DNA of 64,000 nt. Origin: Kitasatospora terrestris. Its GTDB lineage: Bacteria; Actinomycetota; Actinomycetes; Streptomycetales; Streptomycetaceae. The position numbers and the translations under genes were made by a program. The stretch is taken from contig NZ_BAABIS010000001.1 in assembly GCF_039542905.1 (NCBI RefSeq), forward strand, positions 4,960,001-5,024,000. Reading direction: 5' to 3'. The notes under the pieces are model-generated. The model was not told the origin of the DNA. It did not search any database and saw nothing but the letters and a program-made list of their open reading frames with translations. Shown piece by piece: positions 42,199 through 50,300 of this stretch; the first letter of the stretch is position 1, and every line of letters starts with the position of its first letter.

Positions 42199-44103
42199 AT
42201 GCCCACGCGCAACGACATTCGTAACGTCGCCATCGTCGCCCACGTCGACCACGGCAAGACCACCCTGGTCGACGCCATGCTGAAGCAGGCCGGCGCCTTC
42301 GCCGCCCACCAGCAGCTGGACGACCGCATGATGGACTCCAACGACCTGGAGCGCGAGAAGGGCATCACCATTCTCGCGAAGAACACCGCGGTCAAGTACC
42401 ACCCCAAGGACGGCGGCAAGCCGATCACCATCAACATCATCGACACCCCGGGTCACGCCGACTTCGGTGGCGAGGTCGAGCGCGGCCTGTCGATGGTGGA
42501 CGCGGTCGTGCTGCTGGTGGACGCCTCCGAGGGCCCGCTGCCGCAGACCCGCTTCGTGCTGCGCAAGGCGCTCACGGCCCGCCTGCCCGTCATCCTGTGC
42601 ATCAACAAGACCGACCGTCCGGACGCCCGGATCGACGAGGTCATCAACGAGACCTACGACCTGTTCCTGGACCTGGACGCGGACGAGGACCAGATCGAGT
42701 TCCCGATCGTCTACGCCTGCGCCCGTGACGGCGTCGCCTCGCTGACCAAGCCGGAGAACGGCACCGTGCCGGCCGACTCCACCAACCTGGAGCCGTTCTT
42801 CTCCACCATCCTGGAGCACGTCCCGGCGCCGACCTACGACGAGGCCGCCCCGCTGCAGGCCCACGTCACCAACCTGGACGCCGACAACTTCCTCGGCCGC
42901 ATCGCGCTGCTCCGCGTCGAGCAGGGCGAGCTGCGCAAGGGCCAGACCGTGGCGTGGATCAAGCGCGACGGCTCGATCCAGAACGTGCGCATCTCCGAGC
43001 TGCTGATGACCGAGGCGCTCACCCGCAAGCCGGCCGAGGTGGCGGGCCCGGGCGACATCTGCGCGGTCGCCGGCATCGGCGACATCATGATCGGCGAGAC
43101 CCTGGCCGACACCGAGAACCCGATCGCGCTGCCGCTGATCACGGTGGACGAGCCGGCCATCTCGATGACCATCGGCACCAACACCTCGCCGCTGGTCGGC
43201 AAGGGCGGCTCCGGCAAGGGCGCGGACGCCAAGGCCGGCGCCAAGGTGGACCGCAAGGTGACCGCCCGCCAGGTGAAGGACCGCCTGGACCGCGAGCTGA
43301 TCGGCAACGTCTCGCTGCGCGTGCTGGACACCGAGCGTCCCGACGCCTGGGAGGTGCAGGGCCGCGGTGAGCTGGCGCTGGCCATCCTGATCGAGACCAT
43401 GCGCCGCGAGGGCTTCGAGCTGACCGTCGGCAAGCCGCAGGTGGTCACCCGCGAGATCAACGGCAAGACCCACGAGCCGGTCGAGCGCCTGACCGTGGAC
43501 GTGCCCGAGGAGCACATGGGTGCCGTCACCCAGCTCATGGGCGTCCGCAAGGGCCGGATGGACAACATGTCCAACCACGGCTCCGGCTGGGTGCGCATGG
43601 AGTTCGTCGTGCCGTCCCGCGGTCTGATCGGATTCCGGACGGAGTTCCTCACCAGCACCCGCGGCACCGGCATCGCGCACTCGATCCACGAGGGCTACGA
43701 GCCGTGGTTCGGCAACCTGACCACCCGTAACAACGGCTCGCTGGTCGCCGACCGCTCCGGCGTGGTCACCGCCTTCGCGATGACCAACCTGCAGGAGCGC
43801 GGCGTCCTGTTCACCGACCCCGGCACCGAGGTGTACGAGGGCATGATCGTCGGCGAGAACTCGCGCTCCGACGACATGGACGTGAACATCACCAAGGAGA
43901 AGAAGCTCACCAACATGCGTTCCTCGAACGCCGATGTGGCCGAGTCGATCGTCCCGCCGCGCAAGCTCTCGCTCGAGCAGTCGCTGGAGTTCTGCCGCGA
44001 GGACGAGTGCATCGAGGTGACCCCGGAGACCGTGCGCATCCGCAAGGTCGTCCTGGACGCCAAGGACCGCGGCCGCACCGCGTCCCGCGCCAAGAAGGGC
44101 TGA
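42199..44103 (+). CDS. typA: Translational GTPase TypA/BipA
   Basis: This 634-aa ribosome-binding GTPase is related to EF-G and is linked to stress and cold adaptation and ribosome assembly. G1 is A-H-V-D-H-G-K-T-T, G2 lies in E-R-E-K-G-I-T-I, G3 is D-T-P-G-H-A-D-F, and G4 is N-K-T-D. The C-terminal TypA domain has R-G-L-I-G-F-R-T-E-F-L. Between domains (about residues 335-350) there is a Lys/Ala/Gly-rich insert (G-K-G-G-S-G-K-G-A-D-A-K-A-G-A-K) absent from E. coli BipA. A CGGGAGA lies 11 nt before the ATG. A strong terminator follows and ends the gene before the peptide-transport island. Confidence 0.96.
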   Translation: MPTRNDIRNVAIVAHVDHGKTTLVDAMLKQAGAFAAHQQLDDRMMDSNDLEREKGITILAKNTAVKYHPKDGGKPITINIIDTPGHADFGGEVERGLSMVDAVVLLVDASEGPLPQTRFVLRKALTARLPVILCINKTDRPDARIDEVINETYDLFLDLDADEDQIEFPIVYACARDGVASLTKPENGTVPADSTNLEPFFSTILEHVPAPTYDEAAPLQAHVTNLDADNFLGRIALLRVEQGELRKGQTVAWIKRDGSIQNVRISELLMTEALTRKPAEVAGPGDICAVAGIGDIMIGETLADTENPIALPLITVDEPAISMTIGTNTSPLVGKGGSGKGADAKAGAKVDRKVTARQVKDRLDRELIGNVSLRVLDTERPDAWEVQGRGELALAILIETMRREGFELTVGKPQVVTREINGKTHEPVERLTVDVPEEHMGAVTQLMGVRKGRMDNMSNHGSGWVRMEFVVPSRGLIGFRTEFLTSTRGTGIAHSIHEGYEPWFGNLTTRNNGSLVADRSGVVTAFAMTNLQERGVLFTDPGTEVYEGMIVGENSRSDDMDVNITKEKKLTNMRSSNADVAESIVPPRKLSLEQSLEFCREDECIEVTPETVRIRKVVLDAKDRGRTASRAKKG

Positions 44104-44120
44104 CCCGCCCCCTGACGGCC

Positions 44121-44156
44121 CGAACGGCCGGCGTCCTCCGGGACGCCGGCCGTTCG
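44121..44156 (+). terminator. Intrinsic terminator of typA
   Basis: A perfect 16-bp stem (44121-44136 with 44141-44156) with a TCCG loop is followed by GTTTTCC. It is the most classical rho-independent terminator in the window. Confidence 0.9.
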
Positions 44157-44215
44157 GTTTTCCGTGACGTTGCGTGATGTACCGCCGGTGGCCGTCTGTT
44201 CGCTTTCCGGACGCT

Positions 44216-44244
44216 ACTGTCCGTCATGCGTGACAACTGTCCGT
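44216..44244 (+). promoter_or_regulatory. Direct repeats upstream of the first peptide operon
   Basis: ACTGTCCGT occurs at 44216-44224 and 44236-44244, exactly 20 bp apart; a third TGTCCG is at 44272. Repeats two helical turns apart suggest one regulator binding on one face of the DNA. The rest of the 44157-44444 gap shows no gene. Confidence 0.45.
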
Positions 44245-44303
44245 TTTGGGGGTGTCTGCGTATGTCTCTTATGTCCGATTCCTGGGATTAATTGGCCGTT
44301 CAT

Positions 44304-44332
44304 GTGACCAAATTGAGATCGGTAGTGGTCAC
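44304..44332. promoter_or_regulatory. Inverted repeat upstream of the first peptide operon
   Basis: GTGACCA (44304-44310) and TGGTCAC (44326-44332) form a perfect 7-bp dyad with a 15-bp spacer in an AT-richer stretch about 110 bp before the binding-protein start. It is a candidate operator. Confidence 0.45.
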
Positions 44333-44444
44333 CTTCGTATCCGTACGTGACTGATAGTGGGATCAGTCGAGCTCGGGTCAAGGCTCATGCGCAGGGGTGC
44401 GCGCCAGGCCGCGAGTGTGTAACACGGATTCAGGAGGCACACCG

Positions 44445-46073
44445 ATGCGCGGTGCCAGCCAGGTCAAGTGGGTCGTCGCAGCAGCTGCGGTCGCCCTCGC
44501 CGCTACTGCCTGCGGCAGCAGCACCGGTTCCACCGACGCGGGTGGTCCGGTCAACGCCGCGGGGACGCTCAGCTACCAGAGCAGCGAGCCGCAGAACCCG
44601 CTCCAGCCGGCCAACGCCATGGAGGTCGGCGGCGGTCGCGTCATCAAGTCCCTCTTCAAGGGCCTGGTCGACTACGACCCCGCGGACGGCAAGCTGCGCA
44701 ACCAGGTCGCCGAGAAGATCGAGACCACCGACGCGCAGAACTACACCGTCACCCTGAAGTCCGGCTGGACCTTCCACGACGGCACCCCGGTCACCGCCGC
44801 CTCCTTCGTGGACGCGTGGAACTGGTCGGCCAACGTCAAGAACAACCAGATCAACTCGGACTGGTTCTCGGACATCGAGGGCTACGAGGCGGTCCACCCG
44901 GAGAAGGGCGACCCGACCGCCGAGACCATGTCCGGTCTCAAGGTCGTGGACGACACCCACTTCACCATCAAGCTGACCGGCCCGGTCTCGTACTTCCAGT
45001 ACAAGCTCGGCTACACGGCCTTCTCGCCGCTGCCGAAGGCGTTCTACGCCGACCCGGCCAAGTTCGGCCAGTCGCCGGTGGGCAACGGCCCCTACAAGTT
45101 CGTCTCGTGGGAGCACAACAAGGCGATCACCGTCGCCGCCTTCGACAAGTACGCGGGCGTCGACAAGCCGAAGAACGGCGGCATCGTCTTCAAGAACTAC
45201 ACGCAGGCCGAGGCCGCGTACAAGGACCTGGTCTCCGACAACCTGGACGTGCTGGACCAGGTCGACCCGGCCGACCTCGCCTCGTACAAGAACGACCTGG
45301 GCGACCGCGCCGTCGACCAGGCCCAGGGCGCCATCCAGAACATCTCGTTCGCGATGTACCAGGACGGCTGGAAGCCGGTCGACAAGGCGAAGGTCCGCCA
45401 GGGCCTCTCGATGGCGATCGACCGCGACACCATCACCAAGACCGTGCTGAACGGCTCGCGCCAGCCGGCCACCAGCTGGGTCGCCCCGGGCGTCATGGGC
45501 TACAAGGAGAACTCCTGCGGCGACGCCTGCAAGTACGACCCGGCCAAGGCCAAGCAGCTGGTGACCGAGGGCGGCGGCGTCCCGGGCAACAAGATCACCA
45601 TCGTCTACAACTCCGACGGCGGCCACAAGGAGTGGGTGGACGCGGTCTGCAACTCCATCCGCCAGGCCACCGGCGTGGAGTGCATCGGCGACCCGAAGCC
45701 GGACTTCAAGACCTCGCGCGACCTGATCAAGAAGAAGCAGGTCCAGAGCATGATGCGGACCGGCTGGGTGCAGGACTACCCGCTGAACGCGAACTTCCTG
45801 CGTGACGTCTACGGCACCGGTGCCGCGGCCAACGACGCCGGCTACTCCTCGCCCGAGTTCGACAAGTTCGCCGCCGAGGCCGACAAGTCCACCACCGTGG
45901 AGAAGACCGCCGAGCTGTACCAGCAGGCCGAGGCCCAGCTGGCCAAGGACATGCCGGCCATCCCGCTCTGGTACTACAAGACGACTTCGGGCTACTCGAA
46001 GAACGTCCAGAACGTGAAGTTCGACTCCTTCGGCGACCCGGTCTTCACGCAGATCGAGGTCAAGCAGAAGTAA
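44445..46073 (+). CDS. Oligopeptide ABC importer 1: substrate-binding lipoprotein
   Basis: This 542-aa SBP_bac_5 lipoprotein has signal peptide and lipobox ending T-A-C23 followed by a Gly/Ser linker. The peptide-binding fold includes T-F-H-D-G-T-P-V-T-A near residue 110, G-N-G-P-Y and N-S-I-R-Q-A-T-G-V-x-C. It captures peptides at the cell surface for the permease complex encoded downstream. CAGGAGG precedes the ATG. The second operon's binding protein is a clear paralogue with the same order of motifs (F-S-Y-Q-S-S-E-P-Q-N-P-L-Q-P-A-N-A). A strong hairpin follows, so this gene should be expressed above the rest of the operon. Confidence 0.92.
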   Translation: MRGASQVKWVVAAAAVALAATACGSSTGSTDAGGPVNAAGTLSYQSSEPQNPLQPANAMEVGGGRVIKSLFKGLVDYDPADGKLRNQVAEKIETTDAQNYTVTLKSGWTFHDGTPVTAASFVDAWNWSANVKNNQINSDWFSDIEGYEAVHPEKGDPTAETMSGLKVVDDTHFTIKLTGPVSYFQYKLGYTAFSPLPKAFYADPAKFGQSPVGNGPYKFVSWEHNKAITVAAFDKYAGVDKPKNGGIVFKNYTQAEAAYKDLVSDNLDVLDQVDPADLASYKNDLGDRAVDQAQGAIQNISFAMYQDGWKPVDKAKVRQGLSMAIDRDTITKTVLNGSRQPATSWVAPGVMGYKENSCGDACKYDPAKAKQLVTEGGGVPGNKITIVYNSDGGHKEWVDAVCNSIRQATGVECIGDPKPDFKTSRDLIKKKQVQSMMRTGWVQDYPLNANFLRDVYGTGAAANDAGYSSPEFDKFAAEADKSTTVEKTAELYQQAEAQLAKDMPAIPLWYYKTTSGYSKNVQNVKFDSFGDPVFTQIEVKQK

Positions 46074-46107
46074 CCAGGTCGGCACCACAACGGCCTGGAA
46101 CGACACG

Positions 46108-46151
46108 GCCGGTGCCCGCGCCCGCCCCACAAGGGCGGGCCGGCGCCGGCC
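46108..46151 (+). terminator. Attenuator-type hairpin after the binding-protein gene
   Basis: A two-part stem has outer arms 46108-46117 with 46142-46151 (one G-U) and inner arms 46120-46127 with 46133-46140. It lies 35 bp after the binding-protein stop and before the first permease gene. Partial termination or 3'-end protection is expected, because the permease genes downstream have no separate promoter visible. Confidence 0.7.
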
Positions 46152-46215
46152 TTGTCGCGCGACGACACCTCTGAATCGGGATGACGGCCCGTCAGAGCAG
46201 CGAATTGGAGGCACG

Positions 46216-47142
46216 ATGGGGCGTTTTGTCGCGAGGCGACTGCTCCAAATGATCCCGGTCTTCCTGGGCACGGTCACCCTGATCTTCTTCATGGTGAACG
46301 TGCTGCCCGGCGACCCGGCAGCCGCGATGTGGGGCGACAAGGCCGCCGACCCGGCCCAGCTCGCCGCCTTCAAGCACGCCCGGGGACTCGACCAGCCCCT
46401 GATCCAGCAGTACGCCGACTACATGGGCAAGCTGTTCACCGGTGACTTCGGCACCGCGATGGACGGCCGCAAGGTGATCGACAAGATCTCCGCCGCCATG
46501 CCGGTGACGATCCGCCTGGCGCTCCTCGCGTTCGGCATCGAGCTGCTGATCGGCGTGGCGATCGGCCTGTTCGCGGGGCTCCGCCGCGGCAAGGCCTTCG
46601 ACAAGGGCTCGCTGGTGCTGACCCTGCTGCTGATCTCGATCCCGGTCCCGGTGCTCGGCTTCATCTACCAGAACGTCTTCGCGATCCAGCTGAAGTGGAT
46701 CACCCCGACGGTCCAGGACTCGATGAACCTGGGGCAGCTGGTCCTCCCCGCCATCGTGCTCGGCTCGCTCTCCCTCGCGTACGTCGCCCGGCTCACCCGG
46801 ACCTCGATCGTCGAGAACATCAAGTCCGACTACATGCGCACCGCGGTCGCCAAGGGCCTGCCCAAGCGCAAGGTGATCGGCACGCACCTGCTGCGCAACT
46901 CGATGATCCCGGTGGTCACCTTCCTCGGCACCGACCTCGGCGCCCTGATGGGCGGCGCGATCGTCACCGAGGGCATCTTCAACGTCAAGGGCGTCGGCTT
47001 CGAGCTCTACCACGCGATCAACCTCAAGGAGGGCGCGACCGTCTCCGGCTTCGTCGTCGTCCTGGTGCTCGTGTACCTCGCCGCCAGCCTGCTCGTCGAC
47101 CTGCTCTACGCGGTCCTGGACCCGAGGATCCGGTATGCCTGA
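46216..47142 (+). CDS. Oligopeptide ABC importer 1: permease, DppB/OppB type
   Basis: This 308-aa inner permease subunit has six helices. The N-terminal F-V-A-R-R-L-L-Q-M-I-P-V-F-L-G begins the first helix and G-D-P-A-A-A-M precedes the periplasmic loop. The EAA loop reads Y-M-R-T-A-V-A-K-G-L-P-K-R-K-V-I, the site that contacts the ATPases. GGAGG lies 6 nt before the ATG. It overlaps the next permease gene by 8 bp. Confidence 0.92.
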   Translation: MGRFVARRLLQMIPVFLGTVTLIFFMVNVLPGDPAAAMWGDKAADPAQLAAFKHARGLDQPLIQQYADYMGKLFTGDFGTAMDGRKVIDKISAAMPVTIRLALLAFGIELLIGVAIGLFAGLRRGKAFDKGSLVLTLLLISIPVPVLGFIYQNVFAIQLKWITPTVQDSMNLGQLVLPAIVLGSLSLAYVARLTRTSIVENIKSDYMRTAVAKGLPKRKVIGTHLLRNSMIPVVTFLGTDLGALMGGAIVTEGIFNVKGVGFELYHAINLKEGATVSGFVVVLVLVYLAASLLVDLLYAVLDPRIRYA

Positions 47143-48073
47143 CCTGCTCGCCAAGAACCCGGAGATCCCCGCGCAGCGCGCGGGCGAGCCGGCCGAGCCG
47201 AAGCCGGAGAAGGCCCGCAGCCTGGGCCTGGACGCCTGGCACGACCTGCGCAAGCGGCCGATCTTCATCATCTCCGCGGCACTGATCGTGCTGCTGATCG
47301 CCTTCGCGATCGCCCCGAGCCTGTTCACCTCGGTCGACCCGCGCGCCGGCGACCTGCGGGCGCACTACCTGGCCAAGCCGAACTACCTGCACGTCTTCCA
47401 GCCGGACTGGTTCGGCTACGACGGCCAGGGCCGCTCCATCTACGCCCGCATGATCTACGGCGCCCGCGCCTCGGTCGTGGTCGGCATCTGCGTCACCGCC
47501 GGCGTCACGGTCCTCGGCGGCCTGGCCGGCATGCTCGCCGGCTACTTCGGCGGCTGGGTCGACACGATCGTCTCCCGGGTCACCGACATCTTCTTCGGCA
47601 TCCCGCTGCTGCTCGGCGCGCTGGTCATCCTGAACGCCTTCTCGGTGCGCACCGTCTGGTCGGTGGTCTTCGCCCTGGTCGCCCTCGGCTGGACCCAGAT
47701 GACCCGCGTGATGCGCGGCTCGGTGATCACCGTGAAGCAGGCCGACTACGTGACCGCCGCCAAGGCGCTCGGCGCCGGCACCGCGCGGATCATGTTCAAG
47801 CACATCCTGCCGAACGCCATCGCCCCGGTGATCGTGGTCGCCACCATCGCCCTCGGCGGCTACATCGCCACCGAGGCCACGCTGAGCTTCCTCGGCATCG
47901 GCCTGCAGGACCCGACCATCTCCTGGGGCATCGACATCAACTCGGCCCAGAAGGTGATCCGGACCGCGCCGTTCGCGCTGTTCTTCCCGGCCGGCATGCT
48001 CAGCATCACGGTGCTGGCGTTCATCATGCTCGGTGACGCGGTGCGCGACGCCCTCGACCCGAAGCTGCGCTGA
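47135..48073 (+). CDS. Oligopeptide ABC importer 1: permease, DppC/OppC type
   Basis: This 312-aa second permease subunit has a cytoplasmic N-terminus with R-S-L-G-L-D-A-W-H-D-L-R-K-R-P (OppC N-terminal domain), then helix 1, G-Q-G-R-S-I-Y-A-R as the D-x-x-G-R-D-I-like motif, and an EAA loop Y-V-T-A-A-K-A-L-G-A-G-T-A-R-I-M-F. It pairs with the upstream DppB-type subunit to form the channel. The start overlaps the upstream stop by 8 bp. The ATPase genes follow 18 bp downstream. Confidence 0.92.
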   Translation: MPDLLAKNPEIPAQRAGEPAEPKPEKARSLGLDAWHDLRKRPIFIISAALIVLLIAFAIAPSLFTSVDPRAGDLRAHYLAKPNYLHVFQPDWFGYDGQGRSIYARMIYGARASVVVGICVTAGVTVLGGLAGMLAGYFGGWVDTIVSRVTDIFFGIPLLLGALVILNAFSVRTVWSVVFALVALGWTQMTRVMRGSVITVKQADYVTAAKALGAGTARIMFKHILPNAIAPVIVVATIALGGYIATEATLSFLGIGLQDPTISWGIDINSAQKVIRTAPFALFFPAGMLSITVLAFIMLGDAVRDALDPKLR

Positions 48074-48091
48074 GAGAGGCGGACGCACATC

Positions 48092-49144
48092 ATGACCACC
48101 GCACTTGAGAAGCCCCTGGCTGCCAAGGACAAGCTCACCCCGGGCACCCCGCTGCTCGAGGTCCGCGACCTGCACGTGGAGTTCAAGACCCGCGACGGCG
48201 TCGCCAAGGCCGTCAACGGCGTGAACTACTCGGTCGCCGCCGGCGAGACCCTCGCCGTGCTCGGCGAGTCGGGCTCCGGCAAGTCCGTCACCGCCCAGAC
48301 CATCATGGGCATCCTGGACATGCCGCCCGGTCGGGTCACCGCGGGCGAGATCCTGTACCGCGGCCAGGACATGCTGAAGATGTCGGGCGAGGAGCGCCGG
48401 AAGATCCGCGGCCGCAAGATCGCGATGATCTTCCAGGACGCGCTCTCCTCGCTCAACCCCGTCCTCTCGGTGGGCTACCAGCTCGGCGAGATGTTCCGGG
48501 TGCACGAGGGCGCCTCCAAGAAGGAGGCCAGGGCCAAGGCGATCGAGCTGATGGACCGGGTCCGCATCCCGGCCGCCAAGGAACGGGTGGGCGACTACCC
48601 GCACCAGTTCTCCGGCGGCATGCGCCAGCGCATCATGATCGCGATGGCGCTGGCCCTGGAGCCGGACCTGATCATCGCCGACGAGCCCACCACCGCGCTG
48701 GACGTCACCGTCCAGGCCCAGGTGATGGACCTGCTCGCCGAGTTGCAGGCCGAGTACCACATGGGCCTGATCCTGATCACCCACGACCTCGGCGTGGTCG
48801 CCGACGTCGCGGACAAGATCGCGGTCATGTACGCCGGCCGGATCGTCGAGACCGCGCCCGTGCACGAGCTCTACGCGAACCCCGCCCACCCCTACACCAA
48901 GGGCCTGCTCCGGTCGATCCCGCGCCTGGACCAGAAGGGCGAGGAGCTCTACGCGATCAAGGGCCTGCCCCCGAACCTGTACAAGGTCCCGGCCGGCTGC
49001 GCCTTCAACCCGCGCTGCGACGTCGCCACCGACCTCTGCCGCACCGAGATCCCCGCGCTGCACCAGGTGACGGACAAGGACGGCGCCGAGCTCGCCGGCC
49101 GCAAGAGCGCCTGCCACCTCTGGAAGGAGACCCTCCATGGCTGA
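48092..49144 (+). CDS. Oligopeptide ABC importer 1: ATP-binding protein, DppD/OppD type
   Basis: This 350-aa ABC ATPase has Walker A G-E-S-G-S-G-K-S, Q-loop F-Q-D-A-L-S-S-L-N-P, signature F-S-G-G-M-R-Q-R, Walker B L-I-I-A-D-E-P-T-T-A-L-D, and switch T-H-D-L. The C-terminal oligopeptide domain has the cysteines of the [4Fe-4S]-like C-x-F-N-P-R-C motif. Its DNA from 48584 to 48855 is identical, synonymous sites included, to 54436-54707 in the second operon. The next ATPase gene overlaps its end by 8 bp. ATP hydrolysis drives peptide uptake. Confidence 0.93.
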   Translation: MTTALEKPLAAKDKLTPGTPLLEVRDLHVEFKTRDGVAKAVNGVNYSVAAGETLAVLGESGSGKSVTAQTIMGILDMPPGRVTAGEILYRGQDMLKMSGEERRKIRGRKIAMIFQDALSSLNPVLSVGYQLGEMFRVHEGASKKEARAKAIELMDRVRIPAAKERVGDYPHQFSGGMRQRIMIAMALALEPDLIIADEPTTALDVTVQAQVMDLLAELQAEYHMGLILITHDLGVVADVADKIAVMYAGRIVETAPVHELYANPAHPYTKGLLRSIPRLDQKGEELYAIKGLPPNLYKVPAGCAFNPRCDVATDLCRTEIPALHQVTDKDGAELAGRKSACHLWKETLHG

Positions 49145-50156
49145 GCCCATCCTGGAGGTCAAGGACCTGGTCAAGCACTACCCGCTCAACCAGGGCGTCC
49201 TCTTCAAGAAGCAGGTCGGCGCGGTCAAGGCGGTCGACGGCATCTCCTTCGCCCTGCACAAGGGCGAGACGCTGGGCATCGTCGGCGAGTCCGGCTGCGG
49301 CAAGTCGACGCTCGCCAAGGTCCTGATGAACCTGGAGCGCGCGACCTCCGGCCAGGTGCTGTACAAGGGCGAGGACATCTCGCGGCTGTCCGGCTCGGCG
49401 CTGAAGGCCGTGCGGCGCAACATCCAGATGGTGTTCCAGGACCCGTACACCTCGCTCAACCCGCGGATGACGGTCGGCGACATCATCGGCGAGCCCTTCG
49501 AGATCCACCCCGAGGTGGCGCCGAAGGGCGACCGCCGCAAGGCCGTCCAGGACCTGCTCGACGTGGTCGGTCTGAACCCGGAGTACATCAACCGGTACCC
49601 GCACCAGTTCTCCGGCGGCCAGCGCCAGCGCATCGGCATCGCCCGCGGCCTGGCCCTCAAGCCCGAGGTCATCATCTGCGACGAGCCGGTCTCCGCGCTG
49701 GACGTCTCGGTGCAGGCCCAGGTGATCAACCTGCTGGAGAAGCTGCAGAAGGACTTCGAGCTCTCCTACATGTTCATCGCCCACGACCTCTCGATCGTCC
49801 GGCACATCTCCGACCGGGTCGGCGTGATGTACCTCGGCAAGATGGTCGAGATCGGCTCGGACGAGGAGATCTACGAGCACGCCACCCACCCGTACACCCA
49901 GGCACTGCTCTCCGCCGTGCCGGTGCCGGACCCGACCGGGCGCGAGGGCCGCGAGCGGATCATCCTCTCCGGCGACATCCCCTCGCCGGCCAACCCGCCG
50001 TCCGGCTGCCGCTTCCGCACCCGCTGCTGGAAGGCGGAGGAGCGCTGCTCCACCGAGGTCCCGCTGCTGGCGGTGCCCGAGGTGCTGAGCGGCCCGGCCA
50101 AGCACCAGTCAGCGTGCCACTTCGCGGAGGTCCGGACCGAGGCCGCCGCGGCCTGA
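49137..50156 (+). CDS. Oligopeptide ABC importer 1: ATP-binding protein, DppF/OppF type
   Basis: This 339-aa ABC ATPase has Walker A G-E-S-G-C-G-K-S, Q-loop F-Q-D-P-Y-T-S-L-N-P, signature F-S-G-G-Q-R-Q-R, Walker B V-I-I-C-D-E-P-V-S-A-L-D-V-S, and C-terminal C-R-F-R-T-R-C-W typical of OppF. It is the last gene of the operon and overlaps the DppD-type gene by 8 bp. It is nearly identical in its central third to the corresponding gene of the second operon. A terminator with a T-tail follows. Confidence 0.93.
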   Translation: MAEPILEVKDLVKHYPLNQGVLFKKQVGAVKAVDGISFALHKGETLGIVGESGCGKSTLAKVLMNLERATSGQVLYKGEDISRLSGSALKAVRRNIQMVFQDPYTSLNPRMTVGDIIGEPFEIHPEVAPKGDRRKAVQDLLDVVGLNPEYINRYPHQFSGGQRQRIGIARGLALKPEVIICDEPVSALDVSVQAQVINLLEKLQKDFELSYMFIAHDLSIVRHISDRVGVMYLGKMVEIGSDEEIYEHATHPYTQALLSAVPVPDPTGREGRERIILSGDIPSPANPPSGCRFRTRCWKAEERCSTEVPLLAVPEVLSGPAKHQSACHFAEVRTEAAAA

Positions 50157-50170
50157 CCCGCAGTCACCGG

Positions 50171-50205
50171 AACTCCCCGGACCCGCTCGGCGGGACCGGG
50201 GAGTT
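50171..50205 (+). terminator. Terminator of peptide operon 1
   Basis: AACTCCCCGG (50171-50180) pairs with CCGGGGAGTT (50196-50205) and is followed by TTG, 15 bp after the last ATPase gene. Confidence 0.85.
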
Positions 50206-50255
50206 TTGTGCACCCATCCGGCGGAGCCGGAGTCGCGCCACCGCGACGGCGACCT

Positions 50256-50279
50256 TCTCATGGGGTGAGATGCGTCTCA
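50256..50279. promoter_or_regulatory. Alternating TCTCA/TGAGA elements upstream of operon 2
   Basis: TCTCA (50256), TGAGA (50266) and TCTCA (50275) lie about 10 bp apart, forming overlapping dyads just before the ribosome-binding site of the second binding-protein gene. This could be an operator or an RNA switch between two hairpins. Confidence 0.4.
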
Positions 50280-50300
50280 TACACCCCGAGGAGGACATCC

